A stretch of 64,000 bases of DNA from Gimibacter soli (GCF_028463845.1 NZ_CP116805.1:1240001-1304000); one strand, 5' to 3'; counted from the stretch's first letter, positions 9,569 through 18,590 are shown. Notes: generated by a model not told the origin, from the sequence alone. Numbers and translations: made by a program.

Positions 9569-10624
9569 ATGAGTATCAAACAGCAGCGACGCGGCACAGG
9601 CAGTGCGACCATCAGCGATGTGGCGCGCCTTGCCGGCTTTTCTCCGATGACCGTTTCCCGCGTGATCAACGGCGGCGGCAATGTGAAGGAAAGCACCCGC
9701 GATGCCATCAATGCCGCGATCAAGGAACTGAACTATTCGCCGAACCCGGCAGCACGCAGCCTTGCCGGTGTCGAGCCGATCCGGATCGGGCTTCTCTACA
9801 GCAACCCGTCTGCCGCCTATCTCAGCGAAGTGCTGGTGGGCAGCCTTGACCGCGCCAGCCGCATCGATGTGCAGCTTGTGGTCGCGCGCTGCGAGCCGCC
9901 GGAAAATTACCGCGAGGCGACCGAGCACCTGTTGGAGCGCGGCGTGCACGGCTTGATCCTCACCTCGCCGCTTTGCGACCTGCAGGAAGTGGTGGATGTG
10001 GTGACCGAAGGCGACCAGCCGGTTGTGGCGCTCGCCGGTGGCAAACCGTCGGATGACCTGATCACCATCAACGTCGATGATTTCGAAGCCGCCTATGCGA
10101 TGACGAAGCATCTGATCGGGCTTGGGCACCAGCGTATCGGTTTCATCATCGGCAGCCCGTTGCAGGCCGCTTCCGGTCGCCGTCTTGAGGGCTACCGCGC
10201 GGCATTGGCCGAGGCCGGCATCCCGGTGGACGACGCATTGATCCAGCAGGGTCATTTCACCTACCGCTCAGGCCTTGCCGCTGCCGACAAGCTGATGGAA
10301 CTGGCCGCTGCGCCGACCGCCATCTTCGCCTCGAACGATGACATGGCTGCTGCCGCTGTGGCGGTTGCCCACCGGCGCGGGCTTGATGTGCCGAACGACC
10401 TGACCGTTTGCGGGTTCGATGATACGGCCTTCGCCAGCTCGATCTGGCCGGAACTGACGACGATTCGCCAGCCGATTGCCGAAATGGCCCGTACCGCCGT
10501 TGACATGCTGACAGATGAAATTCTTGCCCACCGTGCCGGGAAATCGCTGCCGCGCGAACACCGGCTTGCCGCGTTCGAGCTGATCAAACGCCAGTCCGAC
10601 GCGCCGCCGAAGAACAGCAAGTAA
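9569..10624 (+). CDS. LacI-family regulator of the xylan/xylose locus
   Basis: A 351-residue LacI/GalR repressor. The N-terminal helix-turn-helix is ISDVARLAGFSPMTVSRVIN (about residues 14-33), followed by the hinge NPAARSLAG and a periplasmic-binding-protein-like sensor domain ending with the family motif TTIRQPI. It lies 76 bases after GH67 and 127 before the sugar porter. The palindrome GTTAGCGCTAAC and relatives occur only at promoters of this locus, so it is the likely regulator; the inducer would be xylose or a related sugar or acid. The Caulobacter xylose genes are under a LacI-family repressor (XylR), which makes this an apparent functional analogue. Confidence 0.9.
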   Translation: MSIKQQRRGTGSATISDVARLAGFSPMTVSRVINGGGNVKESTRDAINAAIKELNYSPNPAARSLAGVEPIRIGLLYSNPSAAYLSEVLVGSLDRASRIDVQLVVARCEPPENYREATEHLLERGVHGLILTSPLCDLQEVVDVVTEGDQPVVALAGGKPSDDLITINVDDFEAAYAMTKHLIGLGHQRIGFIIGSPLQAASGRRLEGYRAALAEAGIPVDDALIQQGHFTYRSGLAAADKLMELAAAPTAIFASNDDMAAAAVAVAHRRGLDVPNDLTVCGFDDTAFASSIWPELTTIRQPIAEMARTAVDMLTDEILAHRAGKSLPREHRLAAFELIKRQSDAPPKNSK

Positions 10625-10684
10625 TTCCGGCGCTTGACGCCAGATTTGACCGAAAGGTTGAAATTTCGGCTTCTCTTTGTAAAA

Positions 10685-10696
10685 GTTAGCGCTAAC
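10685..10696. promoter_or_regulatory. LacI-type operator upstream of the sugar porter
   Basis: GTTAGCGCTAAC is a perfect 12-base palindrome 55 bases before the porter start codon. It is the cleanest copy of the motif seen at 7250, 18373, 18509 and 18532. Confidence 0.75.
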
Positions 10697-10751
10697 ATGC
10701 GTGCATGACCCGTGGGGACGGGTGCGAGATTGACAGGGGAGAACCAGTTAC

Positions 10752-12164
10752 ATGTCAGAGGGTAATGCTGACCGCGTGAATATGGCATTCATCGCGGCAA
10801 TCGTGGCTGTCGCTACCATCGGCGGCTTCATGTTCGGATACGATAGCGGGGTGATCAACGGCACCCAGGACGGGCTTGAGAAAGCCTTCGACCTGAGCGA
10901 ACTCGGTACCGGGCTCAATGTGGGGGCGATCCTCCTTGGTTGCGCCACCGGTGCGTTCCTTGCTGGCCGCATGGCCGACCTGATCGGCCGCCGCAACGTG
11001 ATGCTGATCGCGGCTGTGCTTTTCATCATCAGCGCCATTGCGGCTGGGGCCGCGGATTCGTCCGGCCTCTTCATCGTCGCCCGCTTCATCGGAGGCGTGG
11101 GTGTGGGGGCGGCAAGCGTGTTGTCGCCCGCTTACATCAGCGAGGTAACGCCAGCCAGCATTCGCGGGCGGCTGATCAGCGTGAACCAGGTGATGATCAT
11201 CTCGGGCCTGACGGGCGCTTTCGTCGCGAACTATGCGCTGGCGAAACTCGCTGGCGGCTCGACGGCTGAATTCTGGCTCGGCTTCCCGGCATGGCGCTGG
11301 ATGTTCTGGATGCAGATCATCCCGGCCACCATCTTCCTCGTCACGCTGACCATCATTCCGGAAAGCCCGCGCTTCCTGGTGGTGAAGGGGCGTGAAGCCG
11401 AGGCTGAAGCTGTGCTGACCCGCCTTTTCGGCCCGACGGCCGCCAAGTTCAAGGTGAACGAGATCCGCCAGTCGCTTGCCGCAGATCACCAGCCGCGCCT
11501 GTCGGACCTGATCGATCCGTCGACCGGCAAGGTGCGCAAGGTTGTCTGGGGTGGCATCATGCTCGCCGTATTCCAGCAGCTTGTTGGCATCAATATCGTT
11601 TTCTATTACGGCGCAGTCCTCTGGCAGGCCGTCGGCTTCAGCGAGAATGATGCGCTTCTGATCAACATCATGTCCGGCAGCCTCTCTATCGGCGCCTGCT
11701 TCGTTGCCATGGCCCTCATTGACCGGATCGGCCGCAAGCCACTGCTGCTCATCGGCTCGGCCGGGATGGCAGTCACGCTGGCGCTGATGGCGATTTCCTT
11801 CGCCACCGGTACGCTTGACGAGACCGGCAAGCTGCATCTTTCCGACAATTTCGGCCTGATCGCGCTTGTCAGCGCCAATGCATACGCGGCACTCTTCAAC
11901 CTCAGCTGGGGGCCGGTGATGTGGACGATGCTTGGTGAAATGTTCCCGAACCAGATCCGTGGCTCCGGCCTTGCGGTTTCGGGCTTCGCGCAGTGGATCG
12001 CCAACTTCGCCATTGTTGTCAGCTTCCCGTGGCTCCTTACCGTGGTTGGCCTGCCGATCACCTATGGCTTCTATGCTGCGTGCGCCTTCATCTCCTTCTT
12101 CCTGGTGCGGTCGCTGATCCGCGAAACCAAGGGGCAGGAGCTTGAGGAAATGCTCGGCTCGTAA
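10752..12164 (+). CDS. xylE: Sugar porter MFS transporter, probably D-xylose:H+ symporter
   Basis: A 470-residue inner-membrane protein with about 12 hydrophobic segments and the sugar-porter signatures: GFMFGYDSGVING in helix 1, RMADLIGRRN in loop 2-3, PESPRFLV before the central loop, QQLVGINIVFYYG in helix 7 and GFAQWIANF in helix 10. These define the family that includes XylE, GalP and AraE. Position between the xylan regulator and xylonate dehydratase, with a perfect LacI palindrome in the promoter, argues that the substrate is xylose set free in the periplasm. The symbol is given by context; another pentose or hexose cannot be excluded. Confidence 0.88.
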   Translation: MSEGNADRVNMAFIAAIVAVATIGGFMFGYDSGVINGTQDGLEKAFDLSELGTGLNVGAILLGCATGAFLAGRMADLIGRRNVMLIAAVLFIISAIAAGAADSSGLFIVARFIGGVGVGAASVLSPAYISEVTPASIRGRLISVNQVMIISGLTGAFVANYALAKLAGGSTAEFWLGFPAWRWMFWMQIIPATIFLVTLTIIPESPRFLVVKGREAEAEAVLTRLFGPTAAKFKVNEIRQSLAADHQPRLSDLIDPSTGKVRKVVWGGIMLAVFQQLVGINIVFYYGAVLWQAVGFSENDALLINIMSGSLSIGACFVAMALIDRIGRKPLLLIGSAGMAVTLALMAISFATGTLDETGKLHLSDNFGLIALVSANAYAALFNLSWGPVMWTMLGEMFPNQIRGSGLAVSGFAQWIANFAIVVSFPWLLTVVGLPITYGFYAACAFISFFLVRSLIRETKGQELEEMLGS

Positions 12165-12180
12165 GAGCCCGATCTTATGC

Positions 12181-12200
12181 GGGGCCGGTAAGCCGGCCCC
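12181..12200. terminator. Hairpin between porter and xylD
   Basis: A perfect eight-base-pair stem (GGGGCCGG / CCGGCCCC) with a four-base loop. There is no T run after it, so it may be a weak terminator, an mRNA-stability element or an attenuator setting the ratio of porter to dehydratase. Confidence 0.4.
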
Positions 12201-12227
12201 GTCTATGTTCCGTTTCAGGAGGTTCAG

Positions 12228-14009
12228 TTGAACGACAGGAACAAGGACCGCCGCTTCCGCTCGGAAGACTGGTTCGCCGATCCCGCCCGGTCCGACATGA
12301 CGGCGCTTTATCTCGAGCGCTTCATGAATTACGGCATCACGCCCGAGGAGCTGCGCTCCGGCCGCCCGATCATCGGGATTGCGCAAACCGGCAGCGACCT
12401 TTCGCCCTGCAACCGTATCCATGTGGAACTGGCGCGCCGCGTGCGCGACGGGATCCGCGATGCGGGCGGGATAGCCATCGAGTTCCCGGTTCACCCGATT
12501 TTTGAAAACTGCCGCCGCCCGACCGCAGCGCTGGACCGCAACCTCGCCTACCTCGGCCTTGTCGAGGTGCTCTATGGTTATCCGATCGATGCCGTGGTGC
12601 TGACCACCGGCTGCGATAAGACGACCCCTTCAGGTATCATGGCAGCCTCGACCGTTGATATCCCGGCCATCGTCCTTTCGGGCGGGCCGATGCTCGATGG
12701 CTGGCACGAAGGCGACCTCGTGGGCTCCGGCACCGTCATCTGGCGCAGCCGCCGCAAGCTGGCGGCGGGCGAGATTACGGAAGAAGAATTCCTAGACCGC
12801 GCCTGCAAGAGCGCGCCGTCCGCCGGGCATTGCAACACGATGGGCACGGCCTCCACGATGAATGCCGTGGCGGAGGCCTTGGGGCTTTCGCTCACCGGCT
12901 GTGCGGCGATCCCGGCGCCTTACCGCGAGCGCGGCCAGATGGCCTATCTGACCGGCAAGCGGATTGTCGAGATGGCCTATGAAGACCTGAAACCTTCGGA
13001 CATCCTGACCCGCGAAAGTTTCCTGAATGCCATCGCGGCGGTGAGCGCGCTTGGCGGTTCATCGAACGCACAGCCGCACATCATGGCGATGGCGCGGCAT
13101 GCGGGCGTTGAACTGACGCCCGATGACTGGACGGCGCACGGATACGATATTCCGCTCCTGCTCAACATGCAGCCGGCGGGCAAATATCTGGGCGAACGCT
13201 TCCACAGGGCTGGCGGCGTGCCGGCGGTGCTGCATGAACTCTTGGACGCTGGCAAGCTGAACGGCGACTGCCACACGGTGACCGGTCGTTCAATGGCGGA
13301 AAACCTGTCCGGCAAACAATCACCCGACCGCGAAATGATCCGCCCCTATGCCGATCCGCTGATGCAGAAGGCGGGGTTCCTCGCGCTCAAGGGTAACCTT
13401 TTCGATTTCGCGATCCTGAAAACGTCGGTGATTTCGGACGAATTCCGCAACCGTTACCTCCGCCGCCCCGGTCATGAAGGCGTGTTCGAGGCGCGCGCCA
13501 TCGTGTTCGACGGGTCGGACGATTATCACCACCGGATCAACGATCCGGCCCTGAATATTGATGAAAACTGCATCCTCGTGATCCGTGGTTCGGGCCCCAT
13601 CGGCTGGCCCGGTTCGGCCGAGGTCGTGAACATGCAGCCGCCAGACGCACTGATCAAGCGTGGCATCCAGTGGTTGCCGACGCTTGGTGACGGCCGCCAG
13701 TCGGGCACGTCCGACAGTCCGTCGATCCTGAATATCTCGCCCGAAAGCGCGGTGGGCGGTGGCCTCGCGTGGCTCAAGACTGGCGACACGATCCGCATCG
13801 ACCTGAATGAAGGCACCTGCAACGCGCTGGTGGACGAAGCCGAGATCGCCCGCCGCAAGGCCGAACCTGCACCACCGGTCCCTGCCAGCAACACGCCGTG
13901 GGAAGAACTGTACCGCGAAAAGACCGGCCAGATGGCCACGGGCGCAGCGCTCGAGTTTGCGGTCAAATACCGGGGCATCGCGGCAAAAACACCGCGCCAC
14001 AATCACTAG
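12228..14009 (+). CDS. xylD: D-xylonate dehydratase (IlvD/Edd family)
   Basis: This enzyme dehydrates xylonate to 2-keto-3-deoxyxylonate, step three of the Weimberg pathway. The 593-residue protein has the three iron-sulfur cysteines C61 (SPCNRIH), C129 (TTGCDKTTP) and C202 (GHCNTMGTAS), matching the pattern and spacing of the [2Fe-2S] Caulobacter xylonate dehydratase; K131 in the second motif is the usual metal-site lysine. The start is an unusual TTG, chosen because AGGAGG lies five bases upstream. It follows the porter on the same strand and converges on xylC. In Caulobacter xylD is the last gene of the xyl operon, so here it is detached and inverted. Confidence 0.93.
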   Translation: MNDRNKDRRFRSEDWFADPARSDMTALYLERFMNYGITPEELRSGRPIIGIAQTGSDLSPCNRIHVELARRVRDGIRDAGGIAIEFPVHPIFENCRRPTAALDRNLAYLGLVEVLYGYPIDAVVLTTGCDKTTPSGIMAASTVDIPAIVLSGGPMLDGWHEGDLVGSGTVIWRSRRKLAAGEITEEEFLDRACKSAPSAGHCNTMGTASTMNAVAEALGLSLTGCAAIPAPYRERGQMAYLTGKRIVEMAYEDLKPSDILTRESFLNAIAAVSALGGSSNAQPHIMAMARHAGVELTPDDWTAHGYDIPLLLNMQPAGKYLGERFHRAGGVPAVLHELLDAGKLNGDCHTVTGRSMAENLSGKQSPDREMIRPYADPLMQKAGFLALKGNLFDFAILKTSVISDEFRNRYLRRPGHEGVFEARAIVFDGSDDYHHRINDPALNIDENCILVIRGSGPIGWPGSAEVVNMQPPDALIKRGIQWLPTLGDGRQSGTSDSPSILNISPESAVGGGLAWLKTGDTIRIDLNEGTCNALVDEAEIARRKAEPAPPVPASNTPWEELYREKTGQMATGAALEFAVKYRGIAAKTPRHNH

Positions 14010-14030
14010 GGCAAACTGTATCGAGTAAGG

Positions 14031-14058
14031 ACGGGGCCATCAGGCCCCGTTTTGTTTT
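14031..14058 (+). terminator. Terminator after xylD
   Basis: The stem ACGGGGCC / GGCCCCGT is followed by TTTTGTTTT, 22 bases after the xylD stop codon. It overlaps the end of the convergent xylC gene. Confidence 0.85.
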
Positions 14059-14950
14059 AAGTGCGGTCCGGCCAGGCGCTGATCGGTATCACCGTTTGCC
14101 CCGCCACATCGGCGCGGAAAGCGAAGAGGTTCCCGGCATCCGGCTGCATGCGTCGCTCGTCGGCTGACAGGCCCTTGGTGGCGGTGGTGGCGTAAACAGT
14201 CATCAGGTCGTCGCTCCCGAAGGCGAGCTTGGTGACATTCGCCACAGGGAAGCGCACGGTGCGGACAAACGTGCCATCAGGGGCATAGCAGCGCGCGCCC
14301 CATCCGGCGAAAAGCCCGGTCCAGACATTGCCTTCGGCGTCCACAATCGGGCCGTCAGGATAGCCGCCGCCCGCTTCGATCCGCGCAAAAAGGCGGGTGT
14401 TTGTGGGCCAGCCATCAGCGCCTACGTCGCTTGCATGGATCGTCTGGCCGAGTGTGTCGGTATGGTATAGCGTGCGGCCGTCGGGCGAGATCGCAGGGCC
14501 ATTGGTGATGCAGACGGGCGCGAGGCCGCTATCGGCAATCAGCCCGTCCCGGAAGCGGTATATACGCCCGCTGTCGGCTTCCTCGGCGTCGTCCATCGAG
14601 CCGAACCACAGCGCGCCGTCCTTGTCGGTTGTCGCATCATTCAGCCGGTTGCCGGGCAGGTCGCCCTCCACCTTGCGGACAAGGGTGAAGAAGCCGCTGT
14701 CGGGATCAAAAAGATAGAGCCCGCCCTGCAGGCCGGTCATCAGCTTGCCGCCCTCCACGGGCAGCACCCAGCCGATCTGGGCGGGCGCGTCCCAGCTGTT
14801 CAGGCGGTGGCTGACGGGATCGAAGCAATGGAGCTTCCGGCCCTTGATATCAACGAACCAGAGCCGCTTTTCTTCGGGCAGCCACACCGGCCCCTCGCCG
14901 AGCGTGGCACCAACGGGGCAGACACTCGCCGGGGTCCAGAGGTCGGTCAT
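14057..14950 (-). CDS. xylC: Xylonolactonase, SMP-30/gluconolactonase family
   Basis: It opens xylono-lactone to xylonate, step two of the Weimberg pathway. From the ATG at 14950 the protein has 297 residues and the six-bladed propeller signatures of the SMP-30 family: the metal-ligand glutamate in ATLGEGPVW near the N-terminus, NRLNDATTDKDGALWFGSMD, and YHTDTLGQ. No signal peptide is seen, so it is cytoplasmic. A longer frame would run into xylB; the chosen start lies one base after the xylB stop codon. It is the last gene of the leftward xylXABC operon. Confidence 0.92.
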   Translation of the reverse strand: MTDLWTPASVCPVGATLGEGPVWLPEEKRLWFVDIKGRKLHCFDPVSHRLNSWDAPAQIGWVLPVEGGKLMTGLQGGLYLFDPDSGFFTLVRKVEGDLPGNRLNDATTDKDGALWFGSMDDAEEADSGRIYRFRDGLIADSGLAPVCITNGPAISPDGRTLYHTDTLGQTIHASDVGADGWPTNTRLFARIEAGGGYPDGPIVDAEGNVWTGLFAGWGARCYAPDGTFVRTVRFPVANVTKLAFGSDDLMTVYATTATKGLSADERRMQPDAGNLFAFRADVAGQTVIPISAWPDRT

Positions 14951-14951
14951 G

Positions 14952-15758
14952 TCAGCGCCATCCACCATCCACGAAATAGGTATGGGCGGTACAATAACGC
15001 GCATTTTCGGTCGCGAGGAAGACAATCATCGCGGCCACATCCGCCGGCATCACCCGGCCGGGCAGGCACTGGGCTTCCATGATGCGGCGGGTTTCTTCCT
15101 CGTCATGCCAGAGGGCATCCTGACGCGGGGTCTTGATGGCGCCGGGGATGACCGCATTGACGCGGATATTGTGAGGGCCGAGGTCACGGGCAAGCGCCCG
15201 GGTCATGCCCTCGATGCCTGCTTTGGCGGTCTGGTACAGAACCAGATCGGGCAGGCCCAGATGCCAGCTGATGGAACCGAGATTGATGATGGAACCGCGC
15301 CCGCGGGCTTTCATGCCCGGCACCACGGCTTGCGCCGCGAAAAACAGGTGGCGCAGGTTCACGGCCAGCCGGTTATCCCAGTATTCCGGGGTCACGTCCT
15401 CGATCTTGTGGCGATCGTCATTCGCGGCGTTATTGACCAGGATGTCGATGCCGCCGAGGGCCTTGTCGGCTTCCGTCATGGCAGCGGCGAGATCGTCAAG
15501 ATCGGTCAGGTCAGTGCGGCGGAAGGTCGGGGCGATTGCCGCCGTCGGCTTCAGCCGTGCGACCAGCGCTTCTGAATCTTTCGCTGCGATATCAAGGAAC
15601 ACGACGCGCGCGCCCTGTGCCACGAAGCCTTCAACAATCGCCTCGCCGATGCCCGAGCCGCCCCCGGTGATGACCACGCGCTTGCCGGCGAGGTCGGGGT
15701 AAACGGCGGCGCGGACGGCACTTTCTACATGCTTGTTCAAGGCCTCAGTCTCCGACAT
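14952..15758 (-). CDS. xylB: D-xylose 1-dehydrogenase, SDR family
   Basis: This enzyme oxidises D-xylose to xylono-lactone with NAD+, the entry step of the Weimberg pathway. The 268-residue protein is a classical short-chain dehydrogenase: the cofactor loop TGGGSGIGEA (about residues 32-41), NNAANDDRHK, and the catalytic Ser/Tyr/Lys in GSISWHLGLPDLVLY-x-x-x-K. The stretch SISWHLGLPDLVLYQTAKAG closely matches my recollection of Caulobacter XylB, which is why the specific name is given rather than generic SDR. It overlaps the end of xylA by 14 bases and is followed directly by xylC, implying translational coupling. Confidence 0.92.
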   Translation of the reverse strand: MSETEALNKHVESAVRAAVYPDLAGKRVVITGGGSGIGEAIVEGFVAQGARVVFLDIAAKDSEALVARLKPTAAIAPTFRRTDLTDLDDLAAAMTEADKALGGIDILVNNAANDDRHKIEDVTPEYWDNRLAVNLRHLFFAAQAVVPGMKARGRGSIINLGSISWHLGLPDLVLYQTAKAGIEGMTRALARDLGPHNIRVNAVIPGAIKTPRQDALWHDEEETRRIMEAQCLPGRVMPADVAAMIVFLATENARYCTAHTYFVDGGWR

Positions 15759-17175
15759 AGCAGGTCTTCACCTGCGTGTAGAATTCGACCGCCGCGAAGC
15801 CTTGTTCGCGGGGGCCGTAGCTCGATTTGCGGGTGCCGCCGAACGGGACGTGATAGTCCACGCCAGCGGTCGGCAGATTGATCATCACCATGCCGGCGCG
15901 CACGTTGCGGCGGAAATGGCGGGCATGCTTCAGCGAGCTGGTCACGATACCGGCCGACAGGCCGAACTGGCCACGGTTGGCCAGTGCCAAGGCTTCCTCG
16001 TAATCCTTCACGCGCACGGTGGAGACGACGGGGCCGAAAACTTCCTCGTTGTTGATGCGCATCTCGGGCGTGGTGTCGGCGATCAGCGCCGGGCTCATAT
16101 AATAGCCGGGGGTCGAAAGCTTCAGTGCCTCGCCGCCGGTGACAAGCCGGCCGCCATCCTTGGTGGCAACATCCACATATTTAAGATTCTGCAGGAATTG
16201 CGCCTCGCTGGAGGCCGGGCCTACCTGCGTGGCGGCATCGAGGGCGGCACCCACCTTCAGCGCCTTGGCGCGTTCGGCGAGGGCTGCGACGAACTTGTCA
16301 TGGATGCTGTCCTCAACGATGACACGGGAGGATGCCGTGCAGCGCTGGCCGGTCTGGAAGAAGCCGCCATCAAGCGCGATGGCAACCGCGCGGTCGAGGT
16401 CGGCGTCGCCCATCACGACAAGCGGGTTCTTGCCGCCCATCTCAAGCTGCACGCGGGCCTGCCGGGCGACGGCACCGGCCGCCACCTTGGCGCCAACGCC
16501 TTGCGAACCCGTGAAGCTGATCGCATCCACATCCGGGTGATCGACAATCGCCTGGCCGACTTCACCGCGCCCGAGGACGACGTTGAACACACCGGCAGGC
16601 GCACCGCATTCCTGAATGATATTGGCAAGCGCGCAGGCGGTGGCCGGGGTCACGTTCGCGGGCTTCAGCACCACGGTGTTGCCGAAGGCGAGGGCAGGGG
16701 CCGCTTTCCATGCCGGGATGGCAATCGGGAAGTTCCAGGGGGTGATCAGGCCGTATACGCCGACCGCTTCTCGGTGCGTGGAAACATCAAGGCCGGGGCG
16801 GGTGGATTCGAGCGTGAGGCCGTGGCGGCGGAGCGCCTCGCCCGCGAAATATTTGAAGATGCGGGCAGCCCGCATCACTTCGCCTGTGGCTTCCGCGCGG
16901 GTCTTGCCTTCCTCGCGGGCAAGCAGTTCGCCAAGCTCGCCAGCGCGGGCCATCAGCGTGGCGCCAACCTTGTCGAGAAGGTCTGAGCGCACTTCGGGCG
17001 ATGCCATCGACCATGCCGGGAAAGCCGCACGGGCAGCCGCAACAGCGGCGTCCACTTCGGCCTGTCCGCCAGCTGGGAAGGTGGCGACAACGTCGTTAGT
17101 GTCGGAAGGGTTGAGGCTTTCAAGCGGCGCGTCTGCGGCGACCGCCTCGCCATTGATCAGGTGATTGAGTTTCAT
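15745..17175 (-). CDS. xylA: 2,5-dioxopentanoate (alpha-ketoglutarate semialdehyde) dehydrogenase
   Basis: The last Weimberg step: oxidation of 2-oxoglutarate semialdehyde to 2-oxoglutarate, which enters the TCA cycle. From the ATG at 17175 the protein has 476 residues, usual for the aldehyde dehydrogenase superfamily. Visible are WNFPIAIPAWK, the cofactor loop FTGSQGVG, the general-base glutamate in LEMGGKNP, and the nucleophile cysteine in FFQTGQRCTASSR. A much longer upstream-open frame would overlap xylX and has no family sequence, so it was rejected. It starts 22 bases after the xylX stop codon. The name follows the Caulobacter xylXABCD scheme and is not the xylose isomerase called xylA in enteric bacteria. 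Confidence 0.92.
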   Translation of the reverse strand: MKLNHLINGEAVAADAPLESLNPSDTNDVVATFPAGGQAEVDAAVAAARAAFPAWSMASPEVRSDLLDKVGATLMARAGELGELLAREEGKTRAEATGEVMRAARIFKYFAGEALRRHGLTLESTRPGLDVSTHREAVGVYGLITPWNFPIAIPAWKAAPALAFGNTVVLKPANVTPATACALANIIQECGAPAGVFNVVLGRGEVGQAIVDHPDVDAISFTGSQGVGAKVAAGAVARQARVQLEMGGKNPLVVMGDADLDRAVAIALDGGFFQTGQRCTASSRVIVEDSIHDKFVAALAERAKALKVGAALDAATQVGPASSEAQFLQNLKYVDVATKDGGRLVTGGEALKLSTPGYYMSPALIADTTPEMRINNEEVFGPVVSTVRVKDYEEALALANRGQFGLSAGIVTSSLKHARHFRRNVRAGMVMINLPTAGVDYHVPFGGTRKSSYGPREQGFAAVEFYTQVKTCYVGD

Positions 17176-17197
17176 GGTCTTGTCCCGTCCATCAGGT

Positions 17198-18343
17198 CTA
17201 GAGCAAACCGCGCTTCGCGAGATTGCCCATGAGGTCGCGGATGCCGAAGGTCCATGCCGGGGCCGCCTTCGACGTGGTGACGCGGTTGACAAGATTGCCA
17301 AGCCGCGCCGATGAAATGGTGACGATATCGCCAACCTTGTGGGTGAAGCCCCGGCCCGGCTCGTCGCGGTCCTGTACCGGCGCGAAAAGAGTGCCAAGGA
17401 AAAGGGCATAGCCATCCGGGTAATGATGTTCGCTCATCGCCTGCGCGGCGAGATCGGTCGGGTCCCGGCTGATCTTCGACATATTGCTGGTGCCCTTGAG
17501 GGAATAGCCCTCGGGCCCGAGGATATCGAGGTCGACAGTGGCGCTGCGCACATCGTCCATCGTGAAGCTGGCGTCGAACACCCGGATCAAAGGCCCAAGC
17601 GCGCAGGAGGCGTTATTGTCCTTCGCTTTGCCAAGGAGGAGGGCGGAGCGCCCTTCGAAATCGCGCAGGTTCACATCATTGCCGAGCGTGGCGCCAAGCG
17701 GCTTGCCCTTGCTGTTCATCACAAGGACGATTTCGGGCTCGGGGTTGTTCCAGGTGGAATCGGACCGGATGCCGATATCGGTGCCCCAGCCGACGGTCGA
17801 CAGCACCGGCGACTTGGTGAAAATCTCGGCGTCGGGGCCGATTGCGACTTCCAGATACTGGGACCACATGCCGTCTTCGATGAGGGCGGCCTTCAGGGCA
17901 GCGGCCTGTTCGGACCCCGGTTTCACCGACTGGATGCCGGAGCCGACCTTGTCCTCAAGGGCGGCGCGGATGGAAGCGGCCTTGGCATAGTCGCCGCGGG
18001 CGCGTTCCTCGATCACCCGTTCCACTGCCGATACTGCGAAAGTCACGCCGGCGGCTTTCACGCATTGCAGGTCAACGGGGGAGAGAAGACGCTTTTTCGC
18101 GCCCGGCGCGGCTGAAAGGCCGAGCGCCGCGATGTCGCCAAGCGGGCGCCCGGCGGAAGCATCAAACGCAGCTTTTTCAAAGAGGTCGGCAACGGTTGCT
18201 GCCACCGGTGTCATATCGTGAAGATTGCCGCCGGAAAGAAGCACCGGGGTCGGGCCTTCGCCCGTGTCGATACGGCCAACAAATGTGCCATTCCGCCAGT
18301 CCGCGGGCAAAGCCAGGGACGGATCGAAGTCGGTAGAAAACAT
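17198..18343 (-). CDS. xylX: 2-keto-3-deoxy-D-xylonate dehydratase, FAH superfamily
   Basis: It converts 2-keto-3-deoxyxylonate to 2-oxoglutarate semialdehyde, step four of the Weimberg pathway. The 381-residue protein (ATG at 18343, with GGGAGGGG upstream) carries fumarylacetoacetase-fold sequence: LLSPVDLQCVKAAGVTFAVS, VEPGSE-like KPGSEQAA, WSQYLEVAIGPDAEIF, WNNPEPEIVLV and GNDVNLRDFEGRSALLLGKA. These resemble Caulobacter XylX closely. It is the first gene of the leftward xylXABC operon. A longer frame starting at 18493 would put the LacI-type site at 18373 inside the coding region and has no family sequence, so it was rejected. Confidence 0.92.
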   Translation of the reverse strand: MFSTDFDPSLALPADWRNGTFVGRIDTGEGPTPVLLSGGNLHDMTPVAATVADLFEKAAFDASAGRPLGDIAALGLSAAPGAKKRLLSPVDLQCVKAAGVTFAVSAVERVIEERARGDYAKAASIRAALEDKVGSGIQSVKPGSEQAAALKAALIEDGMWSQYLEVAIGPDAEIFTKSPVLSTVGWGTDIGIRSDSTWNNPEPEIVLVMNSKGKPLGATLGNDVNLRDFEGRSALLLGKAKDNNASCALGPLIRVFDASFTMDDVRSATVDLDILGPEGYSLKGTSNMSKISRDPTDLAAQAMSEHHYPDGYALFLGTLFAPVQDRDEPGRGFTHKVGDIVTISSARLGNLVNRVTTSKAAPAWTFGIRDLMGNLAKRGLL

Positions 18344-18372
18344 GTAGGAAGCCCCTCCCAAGGCTTGCGTAT

Positions 18373-18386
18373 TGATAGCGCTACCA
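18373..18386. promoter_or_regulatory. LacI-type operator proximal to xylX
   Basis: TGATAGCGCTACCA lies 30 bases upstream of the xylX start codon in the 247-base region between xylX and the divergent GH3 gene. It shares the TAGCGCTA core with the porter site. Confidence 0.7.
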
Positions 18387-18508
18387 TCAGCATCCGGGCC
18401 CTCGTTGTCAAGCTTCTTGACGGGGTCTTCCGGGTGCAGCCGCGCAGCAGGGCGGGTTTGTGCCGTTTGCGAACATTCCGACAGGTTTTTCACGATTTCC
18501 GTTGAAAT

Positions 18509-18520
18509 GGTAGCGCTAAC
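18509..18520. promoter_or_regulatory. LacI-type operator in the xylX/GH3 divergent region
   Basis: GGTAGCGCTAAC differs from the perfect porter palindrome by one base. It is 136 bases from the site at 18373; paired sites could allow looping over both promoters. Confidence 0.7.
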
Positions 18521-18531
18521 GCATAATATGT

Positions 18532-18545
18532 GGAAACGCTACCAT
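18532..18545. promoter_or_regulatory. Third LacI-type half-conserved operator near the GH3 promoter
   Basis: GGAAACGCTACCAT keeps the CGCTACCA half of the motif, with a diverged left arm. It lies 46 bases before the GH3 start, 11 bases after the previous site. Confidence 0.5.
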
Positions 18546-18590
18546 CTGAGGGGATGGTGTAAATATATTGGGGATACAAGGGGATAGGGG

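Noticed and set aside
10755-12494. A 579-codon minus-strand open frame
   Set aside because: Antisense to the sugar porter and xylD; charged low-complexity translation.
15745-17415. N-terminally extended xylA
   Set aside because: The extension overlaps xylX, has no aldehyde dehydrogenase sequence, and the start at 17175 fits the family length.
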